A stretch of DNA of 57,951 bases from CAYNWK01 sp964400875 (GCA_964400875.1 CAYNWK010000010.1:1-57951), one strand, 5' to 3'; positions 18,827 through 26,916 are shown, counted from the stretch's first letter. Notes: a model not told the origin generated them from the sequence alone. Numbers and translations are program-made.

Positions 18827-19663
18827 ATGAACAGGTACGAACTCGCCCTACAGGTCCTGGCCCGCCTGGAACCGGAGTTAGCCGAAAAATATCCGGATCT
18901 CTATCCTGAAATCATTGAAGGTGAGTTCCGGGAACAGACTTATTTACCCGCCCCACCGGCAAATCTGCGCACGATTATCCAGGAAACCGGACCGTTTCCA
19001 GCGGCATCGGTCATCCTGGGCGTTTGTGAAGATGGTCTCCCCTTCATGCTTGATCTGCTCGATCACAGCTCCGGCTCCTTGTTGGTGGCCGGCGACCGGA
19101 GGACAGGTAAAACCACTCTGCTTAAAACCATGCTCGCTTCGGCTGCCTATATCAACAATCCGCAGGAAGTACGATTCGGGATCATTTCCAGCCAGGCACA
19201 AGAATTGCTACCCCTGGGAAGCCAGCCGCACTGCATCTCTATCTCCGATTCACAGGAGAGGTCAGCCTTCGATTTGATTATGGAACTATCCGAAATCACA
19301 GAGCAACGCCGCAGCGGACGAAATCGAGGTCCGGCGATCCTTCTGGCGATCGACAACCTGGAATTCCTGGCGACAACCCAGATGGATTACAGCCTGTTCG
19401 TCCACCTGCGCTGGTTGATCCACAATGGTCCGAAATCGCAGGTATGGCCGATCGTGACAGTCAATTCCGACCGGATTACGAGTATCGACCAGCGCATCAT
19501 CGGGGCTTTCAGGACCAAGCTGCTCGGCGCGATGAATTCGATGGCTGTACGCAAAAAATTGACCGGCAGTCTTACGAACTCAACAACCAGTCAAAACAGT
19601 ACGCCAACCTTCGAGGCGAACACCCTTGGCGGATCGACGCCGTTTTATCTACCAGCTCTTTAA
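18827..19663 (+). CDS. FtsK/HerA-like P-loop ATPase, candidate SOS-regulated
   Basis: A 278-residue protein with a single P-loop ATPase domain. Walker A is GDRRTGKTT at residues 89-97 and Walker B is ILLAIDNLE at about 171-179, with the FtsK/SpoIIIE-like layout of a short beta-rich N-terminal part before the P-loop. There is no membrane span and no FtsK gamma domain, so it is a compact soluble ATPase, perhaps acting on DNA. The C-terminal 40 residues are Ser/Thr/Asn-rich and low in complexity. AAAGG stands eight bases before the ATG. Two exact LexA-type boxes lie upstream, which suggests DNA-damage induction; the family and role are inferred. Confidence 0.7.
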   Translation: MNRYELALQVLARLEPELAEKYPDLYPEIIEGEFREQTYLPAPPANLRTIIQETGPFPAASVILGVCEDGLPFMLDLLDHSSGSLLVAGDRRTGKTTLLKTMLASAAYINNPQEVRFGIISSQAQELLPLGSQPHCISISDSQERSAFDLIMELSEITEQRRSGRNRGPAILLAIDNLEFLATTQMDYSLFVHLRWLIHNGPKSQVWPIVTVNSDRITSIDQRIIGAFRTKLLGAMNSMAVRKKLTGSLTNSTTSQNSTPTFEANTLGGSTPFYLPAL

Positions 19664-19710
19664 TTGAGGCTATTGAGAAACTAGGATTTCTTTCTTGACG
19701 GAGGCTTGAG

Positions 19711-20052
19711 ATGAACATCGGGATGCTCTGGTTCGACAATGACCGCAGCGCGGACCTGCCCAAAAAGATCGAACGCGCTTCTAAGTACTATTATCAGAAG
19801 TACGGCAAACACCCAAATTTCTGCTACATCCATCCCTCCCTGGCGCCGAGCGACCTCAAGCCAGCCGAGAAATCAATAAAAAAGGATCCTGAAAATGAAC
19901 TCCAGAATCCTGAGGCAGAGAACGATGCAGACGACGGCCGCCTGGCCTTCCAGTCAGGCGGGCTCGAAGTCCGCACCAGTCAGACCGTGCTGCCCAACCA
20001 TTTATGGATCGGGATCAACGGGCATAACGGGGCGAACGGGGGCCACGCCTGA
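19711..20052 (+). CDS. Small hypothetical protein downstream of the ATPase
   Basis: A 113-residue soluble protein that I do not recognise. The N-terminal half (IGMLWFDNDRSADLPKKIERASKYYYQKYGKHPNFCYIHP) is compact and basic; a charged, low-complexity Asp/Glu/Asn linker follows (about residues 57-75), then a short Gly/Asn-rich tail. GGAGG stands six bases before the ATG. It follows the ATPase by 47 bases with no terminator between, so it should share the LexA-box promoter. The stop is only two bases from the convergent holA stop. It is most likely a partner of the ATPase. Confidence 0.65.
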   Translation: MNIGMLWFDNDRSADLPKKIERASKYYYQKYGKHPNFCYIHPSLAPSDLKPAEKSIKKDPENELQNPEAENDADDGRLAFQSGGLEVRTSQTVLPNHLWIGINGHNGANGGHA

Positions 20053-20054
20053 AT

Positions 20055-21053
20055 TTATAACATCTGCTCGGCGATGAAAACGTCCAGTAGCTGGTCGCCG
20101 TCCATATCGCTGGACTTCATGGCGAGATCGACTTCCAGCAGGCGGTGAAACACAGCCTCCAAGGTCTGCTTGCGAAACTGGCGCGCCTGCGCCGTGATCT
20201 TCTTGCCCACGTAAGGATGCAGTTTCAGACTTTTCGTCACCACATTTTCGTCGCCGCCAACATCCAGGATCTCACGCGCTTGCAGTAATAAGCGAAACTG
20301 ACGAACGATCATGCCCAGGATCGGCAGAGGATCCTGGGCGTTCAACAGCTCGTGCAGCTTGGCGATCGCCTCCCGCCCGTTGCGGTTCCCTAGGGCGTCT
20401 ACCAGCCCAAAGATATCCCCTTCCCCTTCATAAGCCGTCAACGCCAACACATCGTCCGCTTCAACCGGGCGGTTGTAGTTCACGTAGAGCAGCAGCTTGT
20501 CGATCTCCAGATCCGCGGTGCGCGTTTCCGAGCCAACAAGTTCGGCCAGCATTCCGGCGCCATTGTAGGAGAAGGTCCCGCCTTTCTCGCGCGCCCGGTT
20601 GCGGATCCAGGAAGACATCTGGTCACCTCTGGGAAGCGAAAACGATTTGAAAAAGACCCGGTCTCCGGCTTGAGAAGCCCACTCTTCCAACCAGTGGAGC
20701 TTGCCTTTGCGGCGGTCCCGCGGATCAGTCAACGGCCTGTACTCCACCAAGACCAGGGCAGTAGTCTCTGGCAGACCCTCCAAGAAACCGGTGAACCTAC
20801 CCCGCTCCGAAGCTTTGCCGAAACCTTCGACCGGGTTGGTCAAGAGGACCACCCGGCGAGGGGACAGGAAGGGCATCGCGCCAGCCGCGGACGATAAATC
20901 GGCGAAGCTGGCGGTTCGCCCGTCCAGCTCGGTGAGGTTCATCGCCGCGTTGGGCGAATCGCCCAGGTGCGCCACTACCTCGTGCACGGCCCGGTCGATA
21001 GCGTCGCCATCGTCGCCGCAGAAGAGGTAGACCACCGGAGCGGCTTCGCTCAT
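20055..21053 (-). CDS. holA: DNA polymerase III delta subunit
   Basis: The delta subunit opens the sliding clamp within the clamp-loader complex. The 332-residue length fits HolA, and the order is typical: an N-terminal fold beginning VVYLFCGDDGDAIDRAV, LTELDGRTASFADLSSAAGAMPFLSPRRVVLL (the standard area around the degenerate Walker region), then the all-helical C-terminal collar domain with LLLYVNYNRPVEADDVLALT and MIVRQFRLLLQAREILD. The last part, YVGKKITAQARQFRKQTLEAVFHRLLEVDLAMKSS, is a strong HolA signature. The gene starts one base from the stop of the DUF6391 gene on the same strand, so it is part of one operon. Confidence 0.9.
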   Translation of the reverse strand: MSEAAPVVYLFCGDDGDAIDRAVHEVVAHLGDSPNAAMNLTELDGRTASFADLSSAAGAMPFLSPRRVVLLTNPVEGFGKASERGRFTGFLEGLPETTALVLVEYRPLTDPRDRRKGKLHWLEEWASQAGDRVFFKSFSLPRGDQMSSWIRNRAREKGGTFSYNGAGMLAELVGSETRTADLEIDKLLLYVNYNRPVEADDVLALTAYEGEGDIFGLVDALGNRNGREAIAKLHELLNAQDPLPILGMIVRQFRLLLQAREILDVGGDENVVTKSLKLHPYVGKKITAQARQFRKQTLEAVFHRLLEVDLAMKSSDMDGDQLLDVFIAEQML

Positions 21054-21054
21054 C

Positions 21055-21600
21055 TCAACCCTCGGTCGTCACCCGGTAAGCCTTCATCGAACTGACAAAA
21101 CCGCCGCGCTGCCGCTGGCTGATATCCACGATGCGCAATTCCCCTGGCTCTCCCGAGGTGGTGACCTGCTCCTGGATGCGCATGCCCAGCGGCTGGGCCA
21201 GGATCAAGGCAAAGGTCGCCCCCATGACGGCCAGTGGGAGGCGCTCGAGCTTATCCCGCACGCGCTTGCCGCCGCCCAGCATCGCCAGGCCAGCAGCCAG
21301 GCCGGCCATCACACCCGCCGTGGCGAAGTTGGTGCCGCAGTTGGGGTGGACCGCCAGGCCGCTTTCACCGGCGCGCAAACGCGCCAGGGCGTCATCGGCC
21401 GCGCTGCGCACGGCTTCGATCGGAACGTCGGCCATCAGCCAGAAACCGCCCGTGTCCGAATGACCGGCCATGTTCTGCCGGGGATAGCGCTGCGAGAGCA
21501 GCGCCAGGGTGGCGTGCTCCAGGCCGTGATTGCGGCGCACCCGCGAGATCGCCGGCGCGTTTAAGACGGATTGAACCCAGGTCGATTCATAAAAACCCAT
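21055..21600 (-). CDS. DUF6391-like membrane protein
   Basis: A 181-residue protein resembling the DUF6391 family known from cyanobacteria and Chloroflexota. Seen: RRNHGLEHATLALLSQRYPRQNMAGHSDTGGFWL, an HPNCGTNFA block and two hydrophobic helices (about residues 110-130 and 145-165). The conserved His/Cys/Asn residues suggest metal or substrate binding, but no function is established. ATG 21600 is preferred over 21627 because the only Shine-Dalgarno (GGAGG) stands 11 bases before it. It ends one base before holA. Confidence 0.65.
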   Translation of the reverse strand: MGFYESTWVQSVLNAPAISRVRRNHGLEHATLALLSQRYPRQNMAGHSDTGGFWLMADVPIEAVRSAADDALARLRAGESGLAVHPNCGTNFATAGVMAGLAAGLAMLGGGKRVRDKLERLPLAVMGATFALILAQPLGMRIQEQVTTSGEPGELRIVDISQRQRGGFVSSMKAYRVTTEG

Positions 21601-21678
21601 TATTAAGTAACCTCCAATTTGCGGCATTATAACCGAGATTAATCAGGAGACGTGGGAAGATGGTTGGAGATTCCTAAA

Positions 21679-21945
21679 TCACGGGTTTTTCAAAGCTTCG
21701 TCGTGCACACCCACCACGCGCAAGCGCAGCACATCGCCAGGCAGGCGCTCATAGGTCAGGCGATACTGGCGGTCAACCCGGGCTTCATAGATTCCAGGCG
21801 CGCCTTCTATCGGTTTGGAACGTAAAGAGGGATAGCGGGGGTCTTCCGCCAGGAGGCGAAGCGCTTTGTTGACTTTCTTCTGGATAGACTTGGGCAATCC
21901 AGCATAGCATTGAATAAAAGTTTGGGTAAGTTCAGTCGTCGGCAC
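21679..21945 (-). CDS. RelE/ParE-type toxin of a toxin-antitoxin pair
   Basis: An 88-residue RelE/ParE-superfamily protein. Typical marks are PKSIQKKVNKALRLLAEDPRYPSLRSKPIEG and the C-terminal IYEARVDRQYRLTYERLPGDVLRLRVVGVHDEA, which is the RelE core of R-x-Y-R-L. The start GTG 21945 lies 14 bases inside the antitoxin gene with GGAG in front, giving translational coupling; a longer frame from 21978 overlaps the antitoxin further and is rejected. ParE-like toxins poison gyrase while RelE-like ones cut mRNA; sequence alone does not decide. Confidence 0.8.
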   Translation of the reverse strand: MPTTELTQTFIQCYAGLPKSIQKKVNKALRLLAEDPRYPSLRSKPIEGAPGIYEARVDRQYRLTYERLPGDVLRLRVVGVHDEALKNP

Positions 21946-22240
21946 CCTGGCTCTTCTCCAGTTCGTCGATGGCTTCATCTACGTTGGAGAAGCGCTGCAC
22001 ACGCCCGGCATCGACGTCCGCCTGGGCGGCGCGTTCCATTTTCTGCCAGCGCTCGGTCCAAAACCAAGCCTGGTCAGCCGGGATGGTGATCGCCCGTTCG
22101 ACGATGACCTGTCCCCCTTCGTCAACCCGGAACAGCAGGTCGTCGCCTTCGTCAGCGTCCAAAATTTCCCGCACCTCGACGGGCAGGGTTAGCTGCCCCT
22201 TCGCACGAAGATGAGATTTGTAAAGTTCGTCGGTATTCAT
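21932..22240 (-). CDS. AbrB/MazE-type antitoxin
   Basis: A 102-residue protein with an N-terminal AbrB/SpoVT beta-barrel DNA-binding domain (SHLRAKGQLTLPVEVREILDADEGDDLLFRVDEGG), which represses its own promoter and neutralises the toxin. The C-terminal half (ITIPADQAWFWTERWQKMERAAQADVDAGRVQRFSNVDEAIDELEK) is an amphipathic, acidic segment that would wrap the toxin; it resembles the YefM/AbrB hybrid antitoxins. The next gene in the operon is the ParE-like toxin, sharing 14 bases. A consensus promoter and two 11-bp operator repeats lie directly upstream. Confidence 0.8.
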   Translation of the reverse strand: MNTDELYKSHLRAKGQLTLPVEVREILDADEGDDLLFRVDEGGQVIVERAITIPADQAWFWTERWQKMERAAQADVDAGRVQRFSNVDEAIDELEKSQGADD

Positions 22241-22293
22241 AGCTGTATCTCCATAATCTATCTACATGCTGGATAGTTATTTTCTAGTTCTAT

Positions 22294-22320
22294 ATTCCTA
22301 CTTTCGGAAATTCCTACTTT
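22294..22320. promoter_or_regulatory. Two 11-bp direct repeats, probable antitoxin operator
   Basis: ATTCCTACTTT occurs at 22294-22304 and again at 22310-22320 (16-base period), just downstream of the -10 of the antitoxin promoter on the minus strand. Repeats over the transcription start are expected for autorepression by the AbrB-type antitoxin. Confidence 0.6.
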
Positions 22321-22326
22321 CTAACC

Positions 22327-22354
22327 ATTATACCCCTAAAACCAGCTCTGTCAA
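22327..22354 (-). promoter_or_regulatory. Consensus promoter of the toxin-antitoxin operon
   Basis: On the minus strand TTGACA (22349-22354), a 16-base spacer and TATAAT (22327-22332). Both hexamers are consensus. It lies about 87 bases before the antitoxin start codon. Confidence 0.8.
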
Positions 22355-22355
22355 T

Positions 22356-22391
22356 AAAGAAAAATCGCCCTCCGGTGCTTTGGAGAGCGAT
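22356..22391 (-). terminator. Intrinsic terminator downstream of the 7-TM gene
   Basis: On the minus strand ATCGCTCTCC pairs with GGAGGGCGAT (one G-U) over an 8-base loop, followed by TTTTTCTTT. It ends the transcript coming from 22500. The gap 22392-22499 holds no gene; it contains a perfect 14-base palindrome, GTTCCGCGCGGAAC, at 22451-22464. Confidence 0.7.
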
Positions 22392-22499
22392 GCGGGTGGT
22401 TCACTCCTTGGTTTGTATTATGGCAAATATCCCCTTAATTGTTTCCAATTGTTCCGCGCGGAACCATTAAGCTGGCTGAATGCGCACGGTGTCAAGGAA

Positions 22500-23213
22500 T
22501 TAGCCCGCCGTAACCACCTGCCGCGCTTCGCCGACGGGACGCGAGGCGGTGGCCTTGAGGAAGCCGACGTACATCAAGACCACGCCGACGAATTCGCTCA
22601 GATAGAGCCAATCCGCCAGGCCGGCGTTGAGCATCGACCCGGCCATAGCCGGCATCAAGGCTCCGGCGGCGATCAGGATGTTGCCCAACATACGGTCGGC
22701 GAGCACCCGCTTGCGCCAGAAGATAAAGGAAGAGTACAGCGCCCCGCCCACCAGGCCGAGGGTACCGTAGATGTTTAGCAGGATGGTCAGCAGGATGACC
22801 GGGCTGCTGCGGCCCATGATGTCGCGGTACTGCGCGGAGACCGGCTCGTTGAGGTTGAAAGAGGCCGCCGCATCAACCGGGGCGGTCAGCACCAGCGCGG
22901 CGGCAAGAATCGAAACCAGGGCGAGGATCACGGTCAGCGTACCAGCTACCCCGCGCTTGCGCACCAGCAGGTGCACGGTGCCCTGACCCAACCAGGCAGC
23001 GGTCAGCATGGCGCCGGTCAGGTACCAGACGCGCAGCGCCAGCGGGTGGAACCCGAAGACCAGGATCGCCTCGCTCAACGTACCCAGGCCGTAAAACACC
23101 AGGCCAATGCCCCACAGCAACAAATGCGTCCCGCCTCGTTGGCGGTAGCGGACGAACACGGCGACGGCGAAAATCAGCGTAACGATTGTAGAGATAATCG
23201 AGATATAGTGCAT
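22500..23213 (-). CDS. Seven-helix integral membrane protein
   Basis: A 237-residue protein with about seven hydrophobic spans and short loops, and no recognised catalytic motif. The N terminus MHYISIISTIVTLIFAVAVFVRYRQRGGTHLLLWGIGLVFYGLGTL suggests an N-out helix followed by repeated hairpins, in the style of small sensory or carrier proteins. ATG 23213 follows GGAGG by five to six bases; an upstream ATG at 23234 lacks that site. It belongs to a minus-strand group with an HTH regulator and a 47-residue membrane peptide, and lies just after a PucC-like transporter, so a regulated membrane system is likely. Function unknown. Confidence 0.6.
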   Translation of the reverse strand: MHYISIISTIVTLIFAVAVFVRYRQRGGTHLLLWGIGLVFYGLGTLSEAILVFGFHPLALRVWYLTGAMLTAAWLGQGTVHLLVRKRGVAGTLTVILALVSILAAALVLTAPVDAAASFNLNEPVSAQYRDIMGRSSPVILLTILLNIYGTLGLVGGALYSSFIFWRKRVLADRMLGNILIAAGALMPAMAGSMLNAGLADWLYLSEFVGVVLMYVGFLKATASRPVGEARQVVTAG

Positions 23214-23280
23214 CTTTTCCTCCAGCGAGCGCATTCACCTTGAGATGATGAGCGCGCCACATCCAAATTGATCGCCTGGA

Positions 23281-23424
23281 TCAGGCTCCGGGCGTCAGGC
23301 CGGCCAGCGAAAGGACCACGATCGCCAGGGTAACCAGCAAGCCGATCGACACCAGCACCAACAGGGCCGGGACCAGGTACTCCGACCAGCGTGAAGGAGT
23401 AAAGCGTTTGCTCTCACGCTTCAC
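23281..23424 (-). CDS. 47-residue single-span membrane peptide
   Basis: A short gene reading MKRESKRFTPSRWSEYL at the start and ending LAGLTPGA. The N terminus is very basic, followed by one hydrophobic span (about residues 18-41, rich in Leu/Val/Ile). GTG 23424 overlaps the stop of the HTH regulator gene (GTGA), which supports true coupled translation. It lies between the regulator and the 7-TM protein. No homologue is recognised; it may be a small subunit or anchor for the neighbouring membrane protein. Confidence 0.55.
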   Translation of the reverse strand: MKRESKRFTPSRWSEYLVPALLVLVSIGLLVTLAIVVLSLAGLTPGA

Positions 23425-24050
23425 CGGCTGCCTCGCTGGTAAGCGTCGTAGGTCTCCAGCAGGGTGAGCTGGATTTCGTCTGTGAAAGCGCCAACCCTGC
23501 GGAACATATCGCTCCAGGCCCGCGGCGAGCTGACCGCGGCGGCTTCATAGACCGACAACATCGAATCCATCAACAAGTTGCGGAAAAACATCAAGGCGTG
23601 CATCGCTTCCGAGCAGCTCAGCCCGTGACGCCAGCCGCGCGAGGCGTACTCGTAGCCGAGGGCGCGCGCTTCCGCCCGGGCGCCCTCGCCGTCGGAGGCC
23701 AGGTAGCCTAACAGGCCTTGCAGCAAGCTGCGCCCGCTGCGGCGGTATTGTTCCCGGGCATTCTCATCCAACCTTTGGTACCAACCTTCGGATTCCAGCA
23801 GTCCCTCGCTGATGCGCATGCGGGTGCTCTTGAGAGCATTCTGGATGATCAGACGGCTCTGGCTTTCGTTATCCCCGTCCTCCCGCTGCGCCTGCAGCCA
23901 CAGGTCCACCTCACCCCGGCGGAAGCGGCGATGGCCTCCCTGGGTGCGGTGCACCGGCAGCGTCCCCTGGTCGGACCAGTTGCGCACCGTGCTGGGGTGG
24001 ACACCCAGGATCTCGGCAACTTCACTTAAGTTGAGCCACTCACCCGGCAT
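23421..24050 (-). CDS. HTH (excisionase/MerR-like) regulator with helical sensory domain
   Basis: A 209-residue protein. The N-terminal 60 residues are a winged helix of the MerR/excisionase type (WLNLSEVAEILGVHPSTVRNWSDQGTLPVHRTQGGHRRFRRGEVDLWL). The remaining 140 residues are helical and resemble the RsbRD-like sensory domains (LLQGLLGYLA, GLSCSEAMHALMFFRNLLMDSMLSV). It starts a run of coupled genes: its stop overlaps the 47-residue membrane peptide (GTGA), followed by the 7-TM protein, and the PucC-like carrier ends just upstream on the same strand. It probably regulates this cluster, sensing an unknown signal. Confidence 0.75.
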   Translation of the reverse strand: MPGEWLNLSEVAEILGVHPSTVRNWSDQGTLPVHRTQGGHRRFRRGEVDLWLQAQREDGDNESQSRLIIQNALKSTRMRISEGLLESEGWYQRLDENAREQYRRSGRSLLQGLLGYLASDGEGARAEARALGYEYASRGWRHGLSCSEAMHALMFFRNLLMDSMLSVYEAAAVSSPRAWSDMFRRVGAFTDEIQLTLLETYDAYQRGSR

Positions 24051-24095
24051 AATTAAACCTTGACGACTTACACGCTGAGGATAAGTTCCCCAGAT

Positions 24096-25400
24096 TCACG
24101 CCTCGCTGCCTAAAGCAGCGCGCTCGACCAGGCTGACTTTCTCGGCCTGGTCTCGAAAAGCGGAGACGTTGATGCCCCGCAGCATGATCAAAGAGACCAA
24201 CAGCATGGCGGCTTCGATGGCGAAGACAACCACGTACCCGATAATGGGGTCGAGGGTGACCTGGGTGACGCCATCGCGCACCACGCCGCCCAGCACCGAG
24301 CCGAGCAGGCGCGAGAGGGCATTGGCCATGCCCCAGGCGCCGATGAACAGGCCTACGTTGCCGGCCGTGGTCATATCCAGCATCAAGGACAGGTTGGAAA
24401 CTGTCGCCAACCCCGTACCGATCCCCAGCAGGATCACGCCCGAATAAAACACCGACTGATTTGCCAGCAGCCCGCTCCCGGCGATCAGGATGAAACCGAG
24501 CAGCGACCCCCAGCCTCCCCAACCCGCCACCGTCTTCTTAGCCACACGCCGCTCCAATGCGCCGGCGATCAATAAGGCGATCAAGACGCAGCCGCCCCAA
24601 ATCGAGGTGATGCGCGTGGTCGTGCGGACCGTCATGTCAAAAGCCTCGCCGCCAAAGGGTTCCAGCAGGATATCCTGGCCCAGGATGGCGGCGAGCAAGA
24701 TGACCAGATAGACGAAGAAGAGGGTGGCCTGTCGGTTTTCGAGGATGACCGAGGCCATGCTGCCCCAGGAGTAGCGCCCTTCTTCCGCCGCCAAGGTTTC
24801 CCTGAAGCGCCCCTCCAGGTTAACCAGGCCAAGCAGCCCGAGCACCAAAGCCGCGCCGCCGATGGCCCAGAATGCCCGCACTAGCGCCTCGGGCGTATAC
24901 GGGTCGACCATGCGGCTCAGAGCGATGGCGGTGACGATGATGCTGGCGATCATCATGAACCACATCACGGCGATAGTCCGGCCGCGACCTTTTTCACCGG
25001 ATAACTCCGAGGCCAACGAGAGGTAGGAAACCGTGGCGAAGTTGAAACCCATCCCCCAGGCGCCGAAGGCGAGCAGCCCGACCAACAAACCGGCGCTCCA
25101 GGAATCGGCCAGCAAGAAGGCGGCCTGGGGCGAGATGACCACGCCGAAGACGCACAGGATCAGGCCCAGCAAAATATATGGAGTTCTACGCCGACCCCAC
25201 AAGGGGTGACGGTCGGCAAAGGAGCCGATGGCTACCTGGATGGGGGAAAGGAGATAAGGCAGGGAGGCGAGCACGGCGACCAGGGTCGCCGAAAGGGCCA
25301 GCTCTTTGATCATCACCCGGTTGAGGGTGCTGTTAATCGGCACCAGGGTCATGGCTACCGCCACGTGGATGAGACCCAATTGAATGCGTTTGCGGAGCAT
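24096..25400 (-). CDS. PucC-like MFS transporter (BCH/PucC family)
   Basis: A 434-residue membrane protein of the bacteriochlorophyll-linked PucC branch of the MFS. The first 75 residues (MLRKRIQLGLIHVAVAMTLVPINSTLNRVMIKELALSATLVAVLASLPYLLSPIQVAIGSFADRHPLWGRRRTPYILLG) show the family marks NRVMI-EL and the long loop SFADRHPLWGRRRTPYI; about 12 spans follow. ATG 25400 has AAGGAAG seven bases upstream; the open frame to 25613 adds only unlikely residues. PucC proteins help assemble light-harvesting complexes, but homologues occur in non-phototrophs with unknown substrates. No photosystem gene is in the window. Confidence 0.75.
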   Translation of the reverse strand: MLRKRIQLGLIHVAVAMTLVPINSTLNRVMIKELALSATLVAVLASLPYLLSPIQVAIGSFADRHPLWGRRRTPYILLGLILCVFGVVISPQAAFLLADSWSAGLLVGLLAFGAWGMGFNFATVSYLSLASELSGEKGRGRTIAVMWFMMIASIIVTAIALSRMVDPYTPEALVRAFWAIGGAALVLGLLGLVNLEGRFRETLAAEEGRYSWGSMASVILENRQATLFFVYLVILLAAILGQDILLEPFGGEAFDMTVRTTTRITSIWGGCVLIALLIAGALERRVAKKTVAGWGGWGSLLGFILIAGSGLLANQSVFYSGVILLGIGTGLATVSNLSLMLDMTTAGNVGLFIGAWGMANALSRLLGSVLGGVVRDGVTQVTLDPIIGYVVVFAIEAAMLLVSLIMLRGINVSAFRDQAEKVSLVERAALGSEA

Positions 25401-25518
25401 CGAACTTCCTTGTGCAGGGATTATTTCATACGTCGCCAATTTATCAGCATCAACGGTGTGCGTCAATGTAAGTTTACGTAGGTTTTGTATAAAAGCTGGT
25501 AAGTAGACCGGCGGCGGA

Positions 25519-26916
25519 TCATTCAACCAGCAGGGCATGCTCCAGCGCCTGGCGCAGGGACCGAGCTTCGACCACCCGGATATCGTCCGGCCAGGATTCA
25601 CCGCGCCTGGCACGCTTGGGCACCACTGCGGTCTTAAAGCCCAGCTTGGCGGCCTCGCGCAGGCGGATGGGCATTTGGCTGACCATGCGCAGCTCTCCGG
25701 ACAGGCCGATCTCGCCGATCAGGACGGTATCGGCGCGCACCGGCACGTCCCGGCTGGAGGAGGCGATCGTGGCAGCGACAGCCAGGTCCGCGGCCGGCTC
25801 GCTCACCTTGAGTCCCCCGATCACGTTGACGAACACATCCTGGTCGCCCAGGCGCAGCCCTACCCGGCGGGTGAGCACGGCGACGGTCAACAGCAGGCGG
25901 TTGAAATCCACCCCGTTGGGGGTGCGGCGCGGGTTGCCAAAGGAGGTAGCGCTGGTCAGACCCTGGATCTCGACCAGGAGTGGGCGAGTGCCCTCCATGG
26001 TAACGGCGATGGCCGACCCGGGGGCGTTAACCATGCGCTCCGCCAGAAAAGCCTCGGAAGGGTTGGTAACCTCAACCATGCCCCGGTCGCCCATCTCGAA
26101 CACACCCACCTCGGCGGTGGCGCCAAAGCGGTTCTTGACCGAACGCAGCAAGCGGTAAGCCTGGAAGCGATCGCCCTCCAGGTAGAGTACCGTATCGACG
26201 ATATGCTCCAGGACGCGCGGCCCGGCGATGGTCCCCTCTTTGGTCACGTGACCGATGAGAAATACGGAGACGCCAGAGGATTTGGCCAGCTCGCGCAAGC
26301 GCGAGGCGCTCTCACGCACCTGGCTCACCGAACCGGCGGACGACTCCAGATCGGCTAGGGTGGTCGTCTGGATCGAATCGACCACCAGTAAGCGGGGCTT
26401 GACCTCGCCGACGTGCTCCAGGATGACCTCCAGGCTGGTCTCGGTGACCAAGAAAAGTTCTTTGGGAAGGTCGCTTTCACCGCCGCCCCCGGCGCGCAAC
26501 AAGCGCAGGGCGCGCATCTTGATCTGGCGCTCGGATTCCTCGCCGGAGACGTAAAGCACCGGGTTGACCCTGGCCATCTCCAGGGCAGTCTGCAGGAGCA
26601 GAGTGCTCTTGCCGATGCCGGGATCGCCGCCGATCAGGACCACCGAGCCGGGCACGACGCCGCCGCCCAGCACGCGGGCAAACTCGGCGATGGGCAGAGG
26701 CATGCGCTCCTCGACGTCGCCGCTGATCTCGGAGAGACGGCGAGGAACGGAACGCCCGCCAAAGCGGGCGCTGCCCGCTTTGGCGCCGGCGGGCTTGGCC
26801 TGGACCATTTCCTCGACCATGCTGTTCCAGGCGCCGCACTGCGGGCAGCGGCCCATCTCGCGGGGGGCGCGCCGCCCGCACTGCTGACAAACGTAAACGG
26901 TGCGTATTTTAGCCAT
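25519..26916 (-). CDS. radA: DNA repair protein RadA
   Basis: A RecA-like branch-migration factor that helps process recombination intermediates. The 465-residue protein has an N-terminal C4 zinc finger (CQQCGRRAPREMGRCPQCG), Walker A GGDPGIGKST, the RadA-specific KNRFGATAEVGVFEM motif and a C-terminal Lon-like domain (VNVIGGLKVSEPAADLAVA, LIGEIGLSGELRMVSQM). All landmark residues are intact. It lies downstream of clpC on the same strand but is separated by a terminator, so it is transcribed on its own or by read-through. Confidence 0.95.
   Translation of the reverse strand: MAKIRTVYVCQQCGRRAPREMGRCPQCGAWNSMVEEMVQAKPAGAKAGSARFGGRSVPRRLSEISGDVEERMPLPIAEFARVLGGGVVPGSVVLIGGDPGIGKSTLLLQTALEMARVNPVLYVSGEESERQIKMRALRLLRAGGGGESDLPKELFLVTETSLEVILEHVGEVKPRLLVVDSIQTTTLADLESSAGSVSQVRESASRLRELAKSSGVSVFLIGHVTKEGTIAGPRVLEHIVDTVLYLEGDRFQAYRLLRSVKNRFGATAEVGVFEMGDRGMVEVTNPSEAFLAERMVNAPGSAIAVTMEGTRPLLVEIQGLTSATSFGNPRRTPNGVDFNRLLLTVAVLTRRVGLRLGDQDVFVNVIGGLKVSEPAADLAVAATIASSSRDVPVRADTVLIGEIGLSGELRMVSQMPIRLREAAKLGFKTAVVPKRARRGESWPDDIRVVEARSLRQALEHALLVE

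Noticed and set aside
22266..22778. Plus-strand open frame of 170 codons
   Set aside because: It runs antiparallel through the 7-TM gene and crosses the toxin-antitoxin promoter and a terminator; no start signal or homology.
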